NCBI RefSeq assembly: GCF_020882245.1
Contig: NC_083598.1
Span: 88,293,714 to 88,357,713 of the forward strand
Direction: 5' to 3'
Source: Rhopalosiphum padi
Lineage: Eukaryota; Arthropoda; Insecta; Hemiptera; Aphididae
Length of the DNA: 64,000 nt
The notes beneath the pieces are model-generated. The model was given only the letters and a program-made list of their open reading frames with translations, searched no databases and had not been told where the DNA came from. Below are positions 37,301 to 44,470 of the stretch, piece by piece. Each line of letters opens with the position of its first letter. Positions within the stretch are counted from its first letter, which is position 1. Both the position numbers and the translations under genes were made by a program.

Positions 37301-38940
37301 AGCACCAAAACTAGGTGATAACTAATAGTTAAAAATGTTCAAGTCTAGGTTTTTTTATGGGAACTTTTTAATTTAATTTGTTGAAAAATACAAAATATTG
37401 CGTATTTTTTATTCGACTTATAATTAGTTATTATGTTGTTTTTTGATTTTTTTAACCCATCTCTTTAAATCCGATTGAGATGTAGAATTTTATATGGTTT
37501 ACGGAATTATTAAATCGTAGAATCATAAAAAATCTAACTAGTATTAGGTGTGACTGCTAGATTCGGTTAAGTATAAAGCTTTAGTTTTAAAAATAAATAA
37601 ACTTTCCTAAATTTGAAATTTAATTTATATGCAGTAACGAGCAGTATGCAGTATGTCTGCAATCAAAGGGTAACACTAAACATTTTTGTTAAATAATTTT
37701 AAGGCAAATCGAATCGAGATTTAGAATTATCTATATGTTTAGTACTTATTCTATAATGAAACACCTGCATGTATAGGACTGCACAATATGAACTACATGA
37801 AACAGCAAATATTCCTTTTGGAAAAATAATATAATATTTAAGTTTTAATATTCTTATTATTTATTTATAATACTAAGAATTTATTATATTATTGTTATTC
37901 CAACATATGAGTAATTTGAGTCATTTCAGTGTCGTTTATATTCATCTATGTATACCTACTCTATATAGCCGCCCAATTAGCGCCATTCGAATTCATATCT
38001 CTCTTTATTGTATGTGCGTATCGTGTAAGAGTAATATTTATTTTTTCCTCCAACGCACATACACATGCAGTGCAATCTCGACGTGTACAGCGCACTTGGG
38101 CTCTCTTATACTCGTTTTTATCGTCAATTAAACCAAGAAACCCTGTACAGTATACAATATACATATATATATATAATATGTGTTTAGCGACCGTAAATCT
38201 GCAACGATAATAATCATGATATTAATAATATGTGCGCTGCAGCGTAAGCATATTCGCATCACTATATTATTATATTATATATGTGCAATTCACGTGGGAC
38301 CCGACGACGATACATGATGCACTTGGCCGTTTGTAGTTATTATTTTTTTTCCCTCTTTCTACTCCCTCTCCTTCTATACATTTTATTTTCTCTTCGACAT
38401 CGTTAACAATTTAATTCATTATTATTATTGCCCTGACACGTGATGTATAGTAATAGGTACGATTGGCGTCGTATACCGCGAAAGACCACTGCACTAAAGT
38501 CCCCTGTCCGGCTCGCGTGGATTATTTTCACCTCAATCACTTGGCGACCCCCTTTCCTCCAGTGTTATCCTCCTAGCTAACGATCGTAAGCCAATCTTGG
38601 CCAATTGGTTGATAGCTACTGTGTTAACGATACACCGCCACCGTTAGAAACGGGTCTAAGGATTTTTTTCTTTAAAATTTTCATTAAAAATATCGAGTGC
38701 AATATTTTATTTTACAGCTTATCTGGTGCGTACTAACACAATTGAAACAATACACATTTGTCCTTGTATATTATTCTGTGAACCTAACAAATATATGGAA
38801 ATCGGCTATTCATTAATTTAATTAACCCTGAAATAAATTTAATACATACACTTCCTCCATTGAAATCTAGTTAAATGTTGAAATAACATGCAATAATATA
38901 ATTTTTTTTTTTTTTTTCAGGTACCGAGCTCATGAGTTGA
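1593..38940 (+). CDS. USP48: Ubiquitin carboxyl-terminal hydrolase 48 (whole spliced gene, 18 coding exons)
   Basis: This is a deubiquitinase of the USP (C19) cysteine protease family, which removes ubiquitin from substrates, in vertebrates largely nuclear ones. The exons are 1593-1729, 2123-2329, 2454-2664, 2752-2867, 2960-3202, 3269-3447, 3522-4084, 4148-4323, 5508-6172, 6249-6373, 6442-6617, 12785-12901, 18460-18572, 21573-21709, 25966-26178, 30906-31034, 35933-35993 and 38921-38940. They total 3588 nt, giving 1195 residues plus TGA. Visible features are the Cys box (GATCYIN, Cys99), a four-Cys zinc site (225, 228, 272, 275), the His box (SGHYV, His362) with Asn379, and the UCH end NAYMLVY at 421-427. 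DUSP modules begin near 505, 619 and 923, and a ubiquitin-like domain spans about 1105-1170. The protein is about 160 residues longer than the human one, mostly because of exon 9. All junctions are GT-AG, and every exon matches the human protein in order. I see no frameshift or stop. Transcript support was not available. Confidence 0.97.
1730..2122 (+). other. USP48: USP48 intron 1
   Basis: A 393-bp AT-rich intron with donor GTGAGT and a T-rich tract ending in TTTTTAG. Nothing else is recognisable in it. Confidence 0.9.
2123..2329 (+). CDS. USP48: USP48 exon 2 (catalytic Cys box)
   Basis: Residues 46-115. The junction restores Arg-Arg-Asn-Cys, matching CRRNC of the human protein. The exon contains NKFVGLKNLGATCYINSLLQ, the USP Cys box, with the nucleophile Cys99 at 2280-2282. 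The donor is AG|GTAAAC. Cysteines at the start (NCKNNPYC) are conserved in USP48 proteins. Confidence 0.97.
2454..2664 (+). CDS. USP48: USP48 exon 3
   Basis: Residues 115-185 of the catalytic domain. It ends with NTALQQDAH, corresponding to human DTGQQQDAQ of the conserved QQDA box in the USP fold. The donor GTAAGT falls in phase 0. Intron 2 before it is 124 bp and intron 3 after it is 87 bp. Confidence 0.96.
2752..2867 (+). CDS. USP48: USP48 exon 4
   Basis: Residues 186-224. It begins EFSNLFLSVLENKF, matching human EFSKLFMSLLED, and ends FLGEYKYVTT. The donor region repeats GTACGTACGT. The phase that joins to the Cys-x2-Cys of exon 5 selects the first GT, at 2868. Confidence 0.95.
2960..3202 (+). 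CDS. USP48: USP48 exon 5 (four-Cys zinc site)
   Basis: Residues 224-305. It carries CLKC (Cys225, Cys228) and CDHC (Cys272, Cys275), the paired Cys-x2-Cys of the zinc ribbon in the USP fingers subdomain. In between is FYELDLNIKGHKTL, close to human FYELELNIQGHKQL. It ends LQLMRFVYDR with donor AG|GTATGT (sequence around the end reads NIQLMRFVYDR). Confidence 0.97.
3269..3447 (+). CDS. USP48: USP48 exon 6 (catalytic His box)
   Basis: Residues 305-365. It contains KKKLNTYIQFSQTLDM and the His box CAVLIHKGSSAYSGHYV. The catalytic His362 codon is at 3438-3440. I counted no CpG in the exon. The donor is G|GTTAGT. Confidence 0.97.
3522..4084 (+). CDS. USP48: USP48 exon 7 (end of catalytic domain, first DUSP)
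   Basis: Residues 365-552. It begins AHIKDIAAEEWYKMNDENV; Asn379 is the likely third catalytic residue by analogy with human USP48. NAYMLVY (421-427) closes the UCH domain. From about residue 505 (ISLQWLNYWF) the first DUSP module starts and includes CKHNLLDPDKV, like human CSHDKLHPDKI. The donor GTACGT at 4085 falls in phase 0. Confidence 0.96.
4085..4147 (+). other. USP48: USP48 intron 7: 63-bp, in-frame, stop-free
   Basis: Donor GTACGT, acceptor TACTTTCAG. The length is a multiple of three, it lies in phase 0, and no stop codon interrupts it, so an open frame reads straight through (3560-4327). Removing it aligns YIGTEL+ADKLYGIYQGGPRL with human ISEYAADIFYSRYGGGPRL without a gap. It is therefore an intron, but retaining it would insert 21 residues rather than break the protein. 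Confidence 0.88.
4148..4323 (+). CDS. USP48: USP48 exon 8 (first DUSP, C-terminal half)
   Basis: Residues 553-611. It carries the YQGGPRLKL signature and CWKC, matching human YGGGPRLTV and CKEC. It ends HSWNPNHNA with donor GA|GTGAGT. I found no CpG in its 176 nt. Confidence 0.95.
4359..4662 (-). mobile_element. tRNA-derived SINE
   Basis: On the minus strand the element starts at 4662 with a tRNA-like head. An A-box-like GGTGGTCGAGCGG maps to 4641-4653 and a perfect B box GGTTCGATCC to 4599-4608. A body follows, with a poly(A) tail of about 30 (T tract 4354-4383 on the plus strand). The 12-bp sequence GAATAGATTTTT is duplicated at 4347-4358 and 4663-4674, the target-site duplication of LINE-driven insertion. 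The tRNA head could derive from tRNA-Ser or -Leu; I cannot decide. It is not a functional tRNA gene. Confidence 0.9.
5120..5371. mobile_element. Short non-autonomous hAT element (MITE-like)
   Basis: A 252-bp element flanked by the 8-bp direct duplication TTCAGTCA at 5112-5119 and 5372-5379, the length made by hAT transposases. The ends are imperfect terminal inverted repeats starting CAGT: left CAGTTTTGTGTCCA, right (reverse complement) CAGTGGCGTGTTTA, 9 of 14 matching. GGATAGGCC recurs just inside both ends in inverted orientation. It has no coding capacity. Its right end shares CAGTGGCGT with the larger hAT element at 47559-49157. Confidence 0.82.
5508..6172 (+). CDS. USP48: USP48 exon 9 (second DUSP with long insertion)
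   Basis: Residues 611-833. It begins SYWVGKDSLKSWRRM, matching human GFWVGKSSLRSWRQL, and ends WGFNEDITCSHG, matching human LNFNEDILCPHG. Between these anchors the aphid-type protein has roughly 190 residues where the human protein has about 40. The first part of the insert (to about residue 750) is folded-looking, with regular hydrophobics (LAHLFVNNSISIFKILKL). The second part is a strongly acidic, Asp/Glu/Lys/Asn-rich linker, probably disordered. The donor is G|GTAGGT. Confidence 0.95.
6249..6373 (+). CDS. USP48: USP48 exon 10 (second DUSP, end)
   Basis: Residues 833-874. GNLTIENNTRRLVPEVVKG and YFPKAPIF match human GELCISENERRLVSKEAW and YFPKAPEF, followed by CNIC for human CSQC. Phase 0 donor GTAAGT. 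No CpG was counted. Confidence 0.95.
6442..6617 (+). CDS. USP48: USP48 exon 11 (linker and start of third DUSP)
   Basis: Residues 875-933. It includes KEDL-like linker sequence and RPVPSQENSPYPCVS, ending FLESWRKFVR, which matches human FVEEWRKFVR at the start of the third DUSP module. The donor is AG|GTAATA. This is the last exon of the compact, CpG-poor half of the gene (1 CpG in 176 nt). Confidence 0.94.
6618..12784 (+). other. USP48: USP48 intron 11 (6.2 kb)
   Basis: 6618-8080 is plain AT-rich DNA with no gene. 8080-9480 is mixed. 10080-12260 is a CpG-richer island with a (TA)n/(GA)n microsatellite at about 11700-11757; it could be regulatory. Open frames of 60-110 codons in it overlap on both strands, follow microsatellites (IYIYIY) and lack recognisable domains, so I do not call genes here. 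Confidence 0.8.
11700..11757. repeat. (TA)n-(GA)n-(TA)n compound microsatellite
   Basis: TA repeats, a short GAGAGA block at about 11710-11722, then a further TA run up to about 11757. Seen directly. Confidence 0.9.
12785..12901 (+). CDS. USP48: USP48 exon 12 (third DUSP)
   Basis: Residues 933-972. It reads RNSSKEPRPQSIVNEALLC, then KEHTGLLFEPP, paralleling human SALLCPHGGLMF. The acceptor is TTATAG and the donor CC|GTAAGT. It is an isolated small exon between two introns larger than 5.5 kb, supported by the match and by exact phase. Confidence 0.93.
14617..14833 (+). other. Candidate TATA box plus small ORF, uncertain
   Basis: TATATAAG at 14617-14624 is followed about 30 bp later by TTTCACC and then an ATG at 14690. 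The 47-codon frame begins MTERHSNQQSG, is Ser/Thr/Gln-rich and ends at TAA 14831-14833. I recognise no family. It could be a nested gene's first exon, a small peptide or chance. The spacing of TATA to the putative start is what makes it notable. Confidence 0.2.
15880..16625 (-). mobile_element. Decayed Jockey-like non-LTR retrotransposon, 3' end
   Basis: The minus strand encodes the C-terminal part of a Jockey-clade reverse transcriptase. It has FTLRKGN, then TKYLGLILDKHLTWGPH, then (after a frameshift near 16375) IWVYGIQVWGCAK and IISAPCYISN, then SLRRLKRH before the 3' end. The 3' edge is an AT-rich tail near 15880. Stops and frameshifts show it is dead, and everything upstream of this C-terminal region is missing, as usual for 5'-truncated LINE copies. 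Boundaries are approximate, and I did not find target duplications. Confidence 0.82.
17112..17383. repeat. Long inverted repeat, 92-bp arms, 88-bp loop
   Basis: Left arm 17112-17203 and right arm 17292-17383 are reverse complements at 78 of 92 positions (about 85 percent, hand count). The best block is GGCTAGGAGAAGTGC. Arms begin CCGAAAC and end ATCTT. Several mismatches are transitions that would still allow G-U pairs in RNA. It is probably an inverted duplication of a repetitive element or a foldback element. The surrounding 16690-17440 also looks repetitive, with ACTTTCTTGATTTT near 16698 inverted near 17423-17436. Confidence 0.85.
18460..18572 (+). CDS. USP48: USP48 exon 13 (third DUSP)
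   Basis: Residues 972-1010. IALLTKEEWTILSRCYAADY matches human IALIWPSEWQMIQKLF. It ends YLYFGELGMFTTSKP. The acceptor is TTTTTCAG and the donor G|GTAATT; the phase is consistent with both neighbours. Confidence 0.93.
18573..21572 (+). other. USP48: USP48 intron 13 (3.0 kb)
   Basis: 18573-19720 is AT-rich. 19740-20460 and 20860-21420 are richer in GC and CpG with little repeat content and may be regulatory. The minus-strand frame at 19723-20010 has no recognisable domain. No mobile element was recognised. Confidence 0.75.
21573..21709 (+). CDS. USP48: USP48 exon 14
   Basis: Residues 1010-1055. EICVPCRQRRLDEEKKEQ matches human PKLCPECREGLLCQQQRD, keeping the Cys-x2-Cys. KAKIFIKVIEKES parallels human QATIYVHKVVDN. 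Donor GTAAAA, phase 0. Confidence 0.94.
21710..25965 (+). other. USP48: USP48 intron 14 (4.3 kb)
   Basis: AT-rich with a GC-richer block at 22240-22960 and another from about 25480 to the exon. An A tract of about 17 lies at 23884-23901 and might mark an old retroposed tail. No gene was recognised. Confidence 0.75.
25966..26178 (+). CDS. USP48: USP48 exon 15 (basic stretch, start of ubiquitin-like domain)
   Basis: Residues 1056-1126. After a Gly/Ser/Thr/Ala-rich linker comes GIRRSARNRRPRGELIVVS, matching human IRRSMRHRKVRGEKALLVS, then NDTLLDLKMK as the first strand and helix of the ubiquitin-like fold. The basic stretch could serve as a nuclear localisation signal (inference). The exon has 16 CpG in 213 nt, far more than exons 2-11. 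An open frame starting at 25831 merely reads through the acceptor. Confidence 0.96.
26179..30905 (+). other. USP48: USP48 intron 15 (4.7 kb)
   Basis: AT-rich to about 28050, with short (AAT)n and (TA)n runs. A CpG-richer block lies at 28060-28560 and another at 29430-30110. The latter contains a palindromic TGACGTCA near 29617, the CRE/ATF consensus, whose use is unknown. No mobile element or gene was recognised. Confidence 0.75.
30906..31034 (+). CDS. USP48: USP48 exon 16 (ubiquitin-like domain core)
   Basis: Residues 1127-1169. IMGAFNVMPNDQHLKTAEGV matches human [34 protein letters not shown] matches human GTLGVIPESVILLK. Phase 0 at both ends. The acceptor is TTCACAG; an open frame from 30828 only reads through it. 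Confidence 0.96.
31035..35932 (+). other. USP48: USP48 intron 16 (4.9 kb)
   Basis: AT-rich, with CpG-richer blocks at about 32560-33180 and 33600-34480 that carry short (TA)n runs near 33870 and 33968. No gene or mobile element was recognised. Confidence 0.75.
35933..35993 (+). CDS. USP48: USP48 exon 17
   Basis: Residues 1170-1190. It encodes FDEPTEDLPEFVAEEEAGFK, an acidic segment that corresponds to human DEPIADYAAMDDV...EEGFK. The donor is G|GTTAGT. It is CpG-dense (5 in 61 nt). Confidence 0.93.
35994..38920 (+). other. USP48: USP48 intron 17 (2.9 kb)
   Basis: A CpG-richer block spans 36580-37260, including (TTA)n at 36905-36926, and a second block spans 37940-38660. The acceptor sits behind an uninterrupted run of about 16 T. 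The many open frames here overlap on both strands and show no domain. Confidence 0.78.
38921..38940 (+). CDS. USP48: USP48 terminal coding exon 18 (20 coding bases)
   Basis: Completes a Gly codon and adds TELMS before TGA at 38938-38940, corresponding to human GTGLLGH-stop. Phase and the conserved Gly-Thr support it. Only five new residues are added, so an automatic gene finder could easily miss it. Confidence 0.88.
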
Positions 38941-38963
38941 AAAATCCGAATTGAAATTTGTGT

Positions 38964-38969
38964 AATAAA
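38964..38969 (+). terminator. USP48: Candidate proximal poly(A) signal
   Basis: AATAAA 24 bases after the stop, directly before a long (AT)n microsatellite. It would give a very short 3' UTR. Competing signals at 39662-39667 and 39694-39699 make the choice uncertain. Confidence 0.35.
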
Positions 38970-38970
38970 G

Positions 38971-39006
<36 letters not shown>

Positions 39007-39040
39007 CATAAATTCAAATTCATATGAGTAGATTATTTAG

Positions 39041-39075
<35 letters not shown>

Positions 39076-39693
39076 TTATACATATAACAGTGTATGACGT
39101 ATATATGTATCAATATTGTATTGAGTTTTTAAGTAGGTAACTTCTAATAGTTTTTTTTTTAAACATTTATGTATATATAATATTAGTGTATGTTTTAGTA
39201 TTTATTTCAAGCAACATCGTTAATATAATTATATTTTTATATTATTTTTAAAAATGTGTTTATAGGCTTTTTTTAGACAGGGATATTTAAATTTATTTGT
39301 TTACATTGAGATAATTTATGCGTTTGTGCAAACAACGCGTGATGTGCTGTAAATATTAAAATATTGTCATCTCTCCACCGGTTAACATCATCGTTTGTAG
39401 AGCCAGGAGAGAATATCGTTCCAAGCTTTTGTTGTTATATCGTAATCTTTTATTAATTATTATTATCATTATCATATTATAGTATTGTACATAAATATTT
39501 TTTGATAGCAACAAAACACTGAAATGTTTTGATGAGATATTATAAGTGTTGCGTGTGTAATATGATAATGAATTATTTACTATTTTTGTAACTTGCTTTA
39601 ATGTTAAATTTTCGCACATAAGTATTTTGTGTGTGGAAATAAGAGTAATAATTATTATAATAATAAAAAAACAGGAACAAAAGGATATACCAA

Positions 39694-39699
39694 AATAAA
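39694..39699 (+). terminator. USP48: Candidate distal poly(A) signal
   Basis: AATAAA within an A-rich stretch, followed by a T-rich tract (TTTGTTTTACTT) that could serve as the downstream element. Another AATAAA lies at 39662-39667. Either would end a 3' UTR of about 750 bases. Confidence 0.35.
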
Positions 39700-39720
39700 A
39701 TAATTTGTTTTACTTACGTA

Positions 39721-42700
39721 GATTTTCGACGATGGCTGGATAGTGTGGATATATTTGTGTGGCGTGGGCCTGTGGAGGTGGTTTCAAATTGCTTGGTGCC
39801 ACCGTATATATTAGCCAATAATAACGCGTAATCCGTACCGTTATCGTTGCGTATAATATACAGTAAACATAATCAGTCAAATTACAGCAGCGGGCGTAAA
39901 CATAAATCCATTCATTATAATAATGTTCGCGGCCCTATAAATTGTCGTCATACCCCGCGACGATGCATGATTTATAGTGTGCGCAAAGTCGCTTGAAACT
40001 CCGTGAGTACAATTCGTCGTGGTATTGTTGTTATTGTTGTTGTTATACCGTTATGGTTGTGTCGATGACTGAGTTTCCATATTGGTTACTTGCTGTTTGC
40101 ATCCACTTTTGTTTTGGCGGGGAGCGCGTGAAAACTTCGGGTGGTTGTATCGTCGTCATTGTTTCTGTCTTTCTGATGATATTATAATATAAGTGTACTG
40201 CGAACCAGACACATTATTTTTGAAAAAGAGTCTTGACATCGTTTTGCATAAAACTTGCCCTGAAAACACGAGAAAACGATCACTCAATATTTGTGTATGA
40301 CTATAAGTCTAAATTCTAATAATGAATTATGCTTGTGTTTGGGCTCACCCACTGAGTTTGGGACATTTTCTACTGTCGATTATGGCGCGTGCATACGACG
40401 TATAAAGGAATTGGTAATGCAGAGTACAATGATTGTTTACCGTTTTGTGGTGTTAAGGGGGCGGAGAATCCGCCGGTTACTATCTGTGTATAATGTAGGT
40501 ATACCTTTATATTGTATTGTTTCTTTTTTTAAGTCAAATTTTTGATAAAAAAAAATGGTTTTAATAGATATGCAAATCGTATATAAGTTGCATAGGTAAT
40601 ACTTCCGAGTTACGATTACGAGTTTTGGTTTTACATCATTTTATAATTTATATAAATCAACAGTACAATAAGGAGGAATAATCGAAAAAGATTATTACGT
40701 GTTATAAAGTGTTCATATTAACATTTTCACTATTCAGGAGAATTTTATTTTTATATTTTACGATAGTAAATGATAAATTGCGCCACTTATCGATGATGTA
40801 ATTATCTTGTATTAGTTTCTTACCTTCTTCAATGACCATGTGCAAGACCGCTCGTATAGTATTCGGTTAAAATAAGAATAGTTGGTAAATTGCACCACCG
40901 ACAAATGATTTGTTCTATATAAGGAGAATGGATTTAATTGTAAAGGCGTATTTCTATAAGAATAAATTCTCCAAATAAATCTAATAAATACCGAGTCCTC
41001 GATTTAAATTATTAACTACACATATACCAGTAAGGTGGCATAGTTTAAAGTTATAGACACGTTGCTGTTTACGCTATCGAAAAAAAAATCGTTGTCATAA
41101 AAACGTTAATTATTGGAGGTATTTTTTATATTGTGATTTCACGACTCGATTATAACGCAGCAAGTACGTTATAATTTCAACTGTATCACTTGCCTACGCC
41201 TACGCATATATTATAAAACGTACTATACAGATCTCTATTGGAATCTGTAGAACATAATATACGTCCATATCGCCGAAATCCGTCGACAGGGAAGGTAGGT
41301 ATATAAGTAGGTGGTTGGATAATATACGCACTATGTATAATGGATGTTATAAAATACCATAATATATTATATTATACGTGTTTTATTCTATACGAAAACA
41401 ATGGCCCCGTGCCATTTTCGCTGTACGCCGACGCACTGTTACTTTTTATCCGTGCAGGTAGGTAGGTATAATACTGTTTGTGTATATTATTATGTAATTA
41501 TTACAAATGCGCGCGCGCATGGATTTTTTTCCACTCAAAAACTGTTATTTTGGTAATCGCTCTATAAATGTACGTCGGACGTTTTACGGGGACGTACCTA
41601 TACCTACCAACGACCACCCAGGTGTGCTAGTGAGTTTTTTCAGTTCTTTTGGGTTTTTTTTTTTGTTTTGTTTTTAAAACGTTAAAATGTTTACGAATTT
41701 TGTCACCGGACGTCAGTTTCCGCAGCGAAAACTAAAAAATGTCGATCTCCCGGTCCGCATTTCCATATTTTTGATGTGCATCAACTCTCCCGGCGTTTAA
41801 ACGCTGTGGTCGTAATATAATGTACATAATATACACCAGTGCCGGTCACCATTTAATATTTATGAAGGTTCATTTTAAGAATTCAGAAAGTTTTTGGAGA
41901 CCTTTTAAACTTTTGGTTACGCTAATATCTAGGTTTTTTAAATAGTATACTATTATAATCCATTATTTTTGTCACCAGATATAGATATAGTAATGTTTTT
42001 AAATTCATTTAGATCCATTGACTATCTCGTTATAAATCTATTATTTACTAACTTGCATGTACTTGAAATTTGAAAAAAAAATTTCTCGCTTAATTCTTTT
42101 GTATATGGCTGTATTGAGAATTTTGTTTATAGATTCGGGTTACATGTGTGTACTTATCGGTCCTCTCTATTACTATATTTCATACAAAACTGTAGTTTAA
42201 TCTATAAGGTTATTGGGCTGAAATAATATTAAGTGGTATCTACATCATATATTAGGAAACGGATTATACTGTGTGTTTATAACATTTTGGTAATAGTTTC
42301 CATGATTTTATTTATTTTATTTAGGAGTAAAGGCTTCTACTTCTTAGTCATTAGCCTGTGTTTAAAATATTTACAATATAGTAGTGTACTACAGTAGGTG
42401 ATTATAGTTTATTTATTGTTGTAGGCGCAAATTATGACTCTGCGTAAAATATTTTCAAATTGTATTTAAAATATATTTTTTTATAAATTAAAAAAGGGTT
42501 TTCACTATTACTTTAATTATTAAATTGTGGCTTTACTAAAATATAAACATAAATAAAAAAATATAGTGTTTTAAATCTATATTTTTAAACTTATAACTCT
42601 GCATATGATGTATAAATACATGAAAAGCATTCTGTGGTTGAGGAAACAATCAAATTTTATCCTAAAATAATTGGTTATAATATTTTCTACATATTTTTTC

Positions 42701-43969
42701 TTGAAAAAAACATTGGTTATAAAGTTATCAATTTAAGTTGAATATGAGATTGATGCGTTATTACTTATTAAGCCTGTCGTGATAATATAGTGATATACAT
42801 TAATAAAAAATGTTGAATGTCTACTTTAGACATTTCTAATGAGCAGATATGAAAAAAAAATCAACTGAGTTGGATTCCATTCATATATGTGAGAATATAA
42901 CTAAACAGCAAAAATTAACACAATTATGTCTGGTAATTTTATTTGAATCGAAAGATTCAATATTTCAATGTTAATTACTATAAGTTATGATAGTAATAGC
43001 TGCAATTGTTTGAAATGATCCTCTTCTACAAGTACCCTAACCTTTACTTGTGGGTAGATAGTGCACTTATTTAAATCTTAAAGGTGTGTCTAGAGTGTTT
43101 AGACACATAGCTATGAGATTTAAAAATGAACAATTTACAATCAAATATTCTAGATACATTCTGTCATAATGCATTTATTTTTCAATAAAATATGCAATAC
43201 CTATATGGCTATACAGACCTAAGAATGCTGTACACGAGAATAAAATTTAACCGAGTACTACAACTATAACGAATTTGTTAATTATTCCCAAACATATTGC
43301 CGATGTATATAATATCACGTTTATATGCACTTAATTATTAATATTATTATTATTTACAAATATTGTACGTTCAGTAAAAAACCGACGTCCTTAAGAATCC
43401 GTTCAAATCAAAAACAACAGTTGTAATATTATTATTATTATTATCATTAGAGCTAGGACTTAGGTATATGTAATAAAAAACCAAAAATATGTACATATAT
43501 ATGTAATTCAAATGGCCAAAATATGTAATAAGAAAAATTTTAAATTATGTGAACGTGTAAAATTAAAATAAAAATTCTAAATAATATAAATTTATTTATT
43601 ATATTATTATTTATTAATAGTATAAAGTATAATCTAAGATCATTAATGTATAGTTATCGAACAGAAACAAATAAGATAAACTATAATCAAGTTATTAACT
43701 AATACTTTTATATACTTATCTCCTATATTCTTTATACACTTCCAATTTTTACGAGTACTATAGTATCGAAGTATAAATGTGTAATACTACTAAATCACTG
43801 AAATTGTCAAAACTTACGAAATAATATGTAAAATGTAAAATAAAATATGTTTTATTTTATTGCAAATCACCTGAAATGAATTTATCATTTGCAATACTTA
43901 ATTTATCAAGTTTAAGTAAAAATATGTATTTACATACAAATCCCAGCCCTAATTATCATTATAATATTA
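39721..43969. other. Intergenic sequence, no gene recognised
   Basis: A CpG-richer block lies at 39720-40200 and another at 41020-41850, separated by AT-rich DNA. At 41401 a short ATG frame runs into a strong donor (CAG|GTAGGT at 41458), but I find no exon to follow. A SINE-tail fragment is at 42318-42400 and a small hairpin at 43070-43124. Confidence 0.6.
42318..42400 (-). mobile_element. SINE tail fragment
   Basis: AAGGCTTCTACTTCTTAGTC followed by ATTAGCCTGTG closely matches the 3' body of the intron 8 SINE, which reads AAGGCTTCGACAACTTAGGTC then ATTAGCCTGTAGG in the same plus-strand sense. No tRNA head or B box is present, so it is a truncated or eroded copy. The far boundary is approximate. 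Confidence 0.65.
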
Positions 43970-44470
43970 AACTCGCGCATAGTTTGTGTCCCCGTATTAC
44001 ACACGCTACGCCGTCGTTCACTCCGGTCCGCGCCGAGCCAACCGCGCGGTGTTGAACGGTCGCCAATTCCGTCGGATAGGGTTTATTTTTTTTATGGTTT
44101 TCCTTACGAAAGTTCTGAGCTATATTTCACTTTTATACGGTTAACGCGCCGCTAATAATCGGATTATTATTTTAATTATTAATAATAATTCCCGGTGAGA
44201 CATAAATCATTGTGCGTACCTATAAACATTTCTTTTTTCTGCTTCCGCGGACGATATTATTTTTACACGATGACGCTACTGACGACCAACCACGGTCGGT
44301 GGACCGCAACCGAGCCGACGATCGACGACCGACGGTCACGGACGCTACCCGCGATAGAGTGCCCCGGAGACGGGCGCGCGCACACTTCATCAAAACGAAT
44401 TACTCGACAATTGTCGGCCCGGCCTGCCGTCTCCGGACGATTTGGCGTAGGTGGTGAGGTGTCTCTGTAC
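43970..44470 (+). other. CpG-rich island, possible promoter or first exon
   Basis: Markedly rich in CG dinucleotides compared with its surroundings. On the plus strand an ATG at 44270 opens a frame beginning MTLLTTNHGRW that crosses the densest part and could end at a GTGAGG donor near 44453. The opposite strand is open too (44263-44559), so coding is unproven. I recognise no protein family. Confidence 0.25.

Larger units (their letters stand above)
38941..39720 (+). other. USP48: USP48 3' UTR
   Basis: AT- and T-rich sequence downstream of the stop. It contains (AT)n blocks at about 38973-39005 and 39052-39074 and several AATAAA motifs. It turns GC-richer after about 39720, which I take as the likely outer limit of the transcript. 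Confidence 0.55.
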
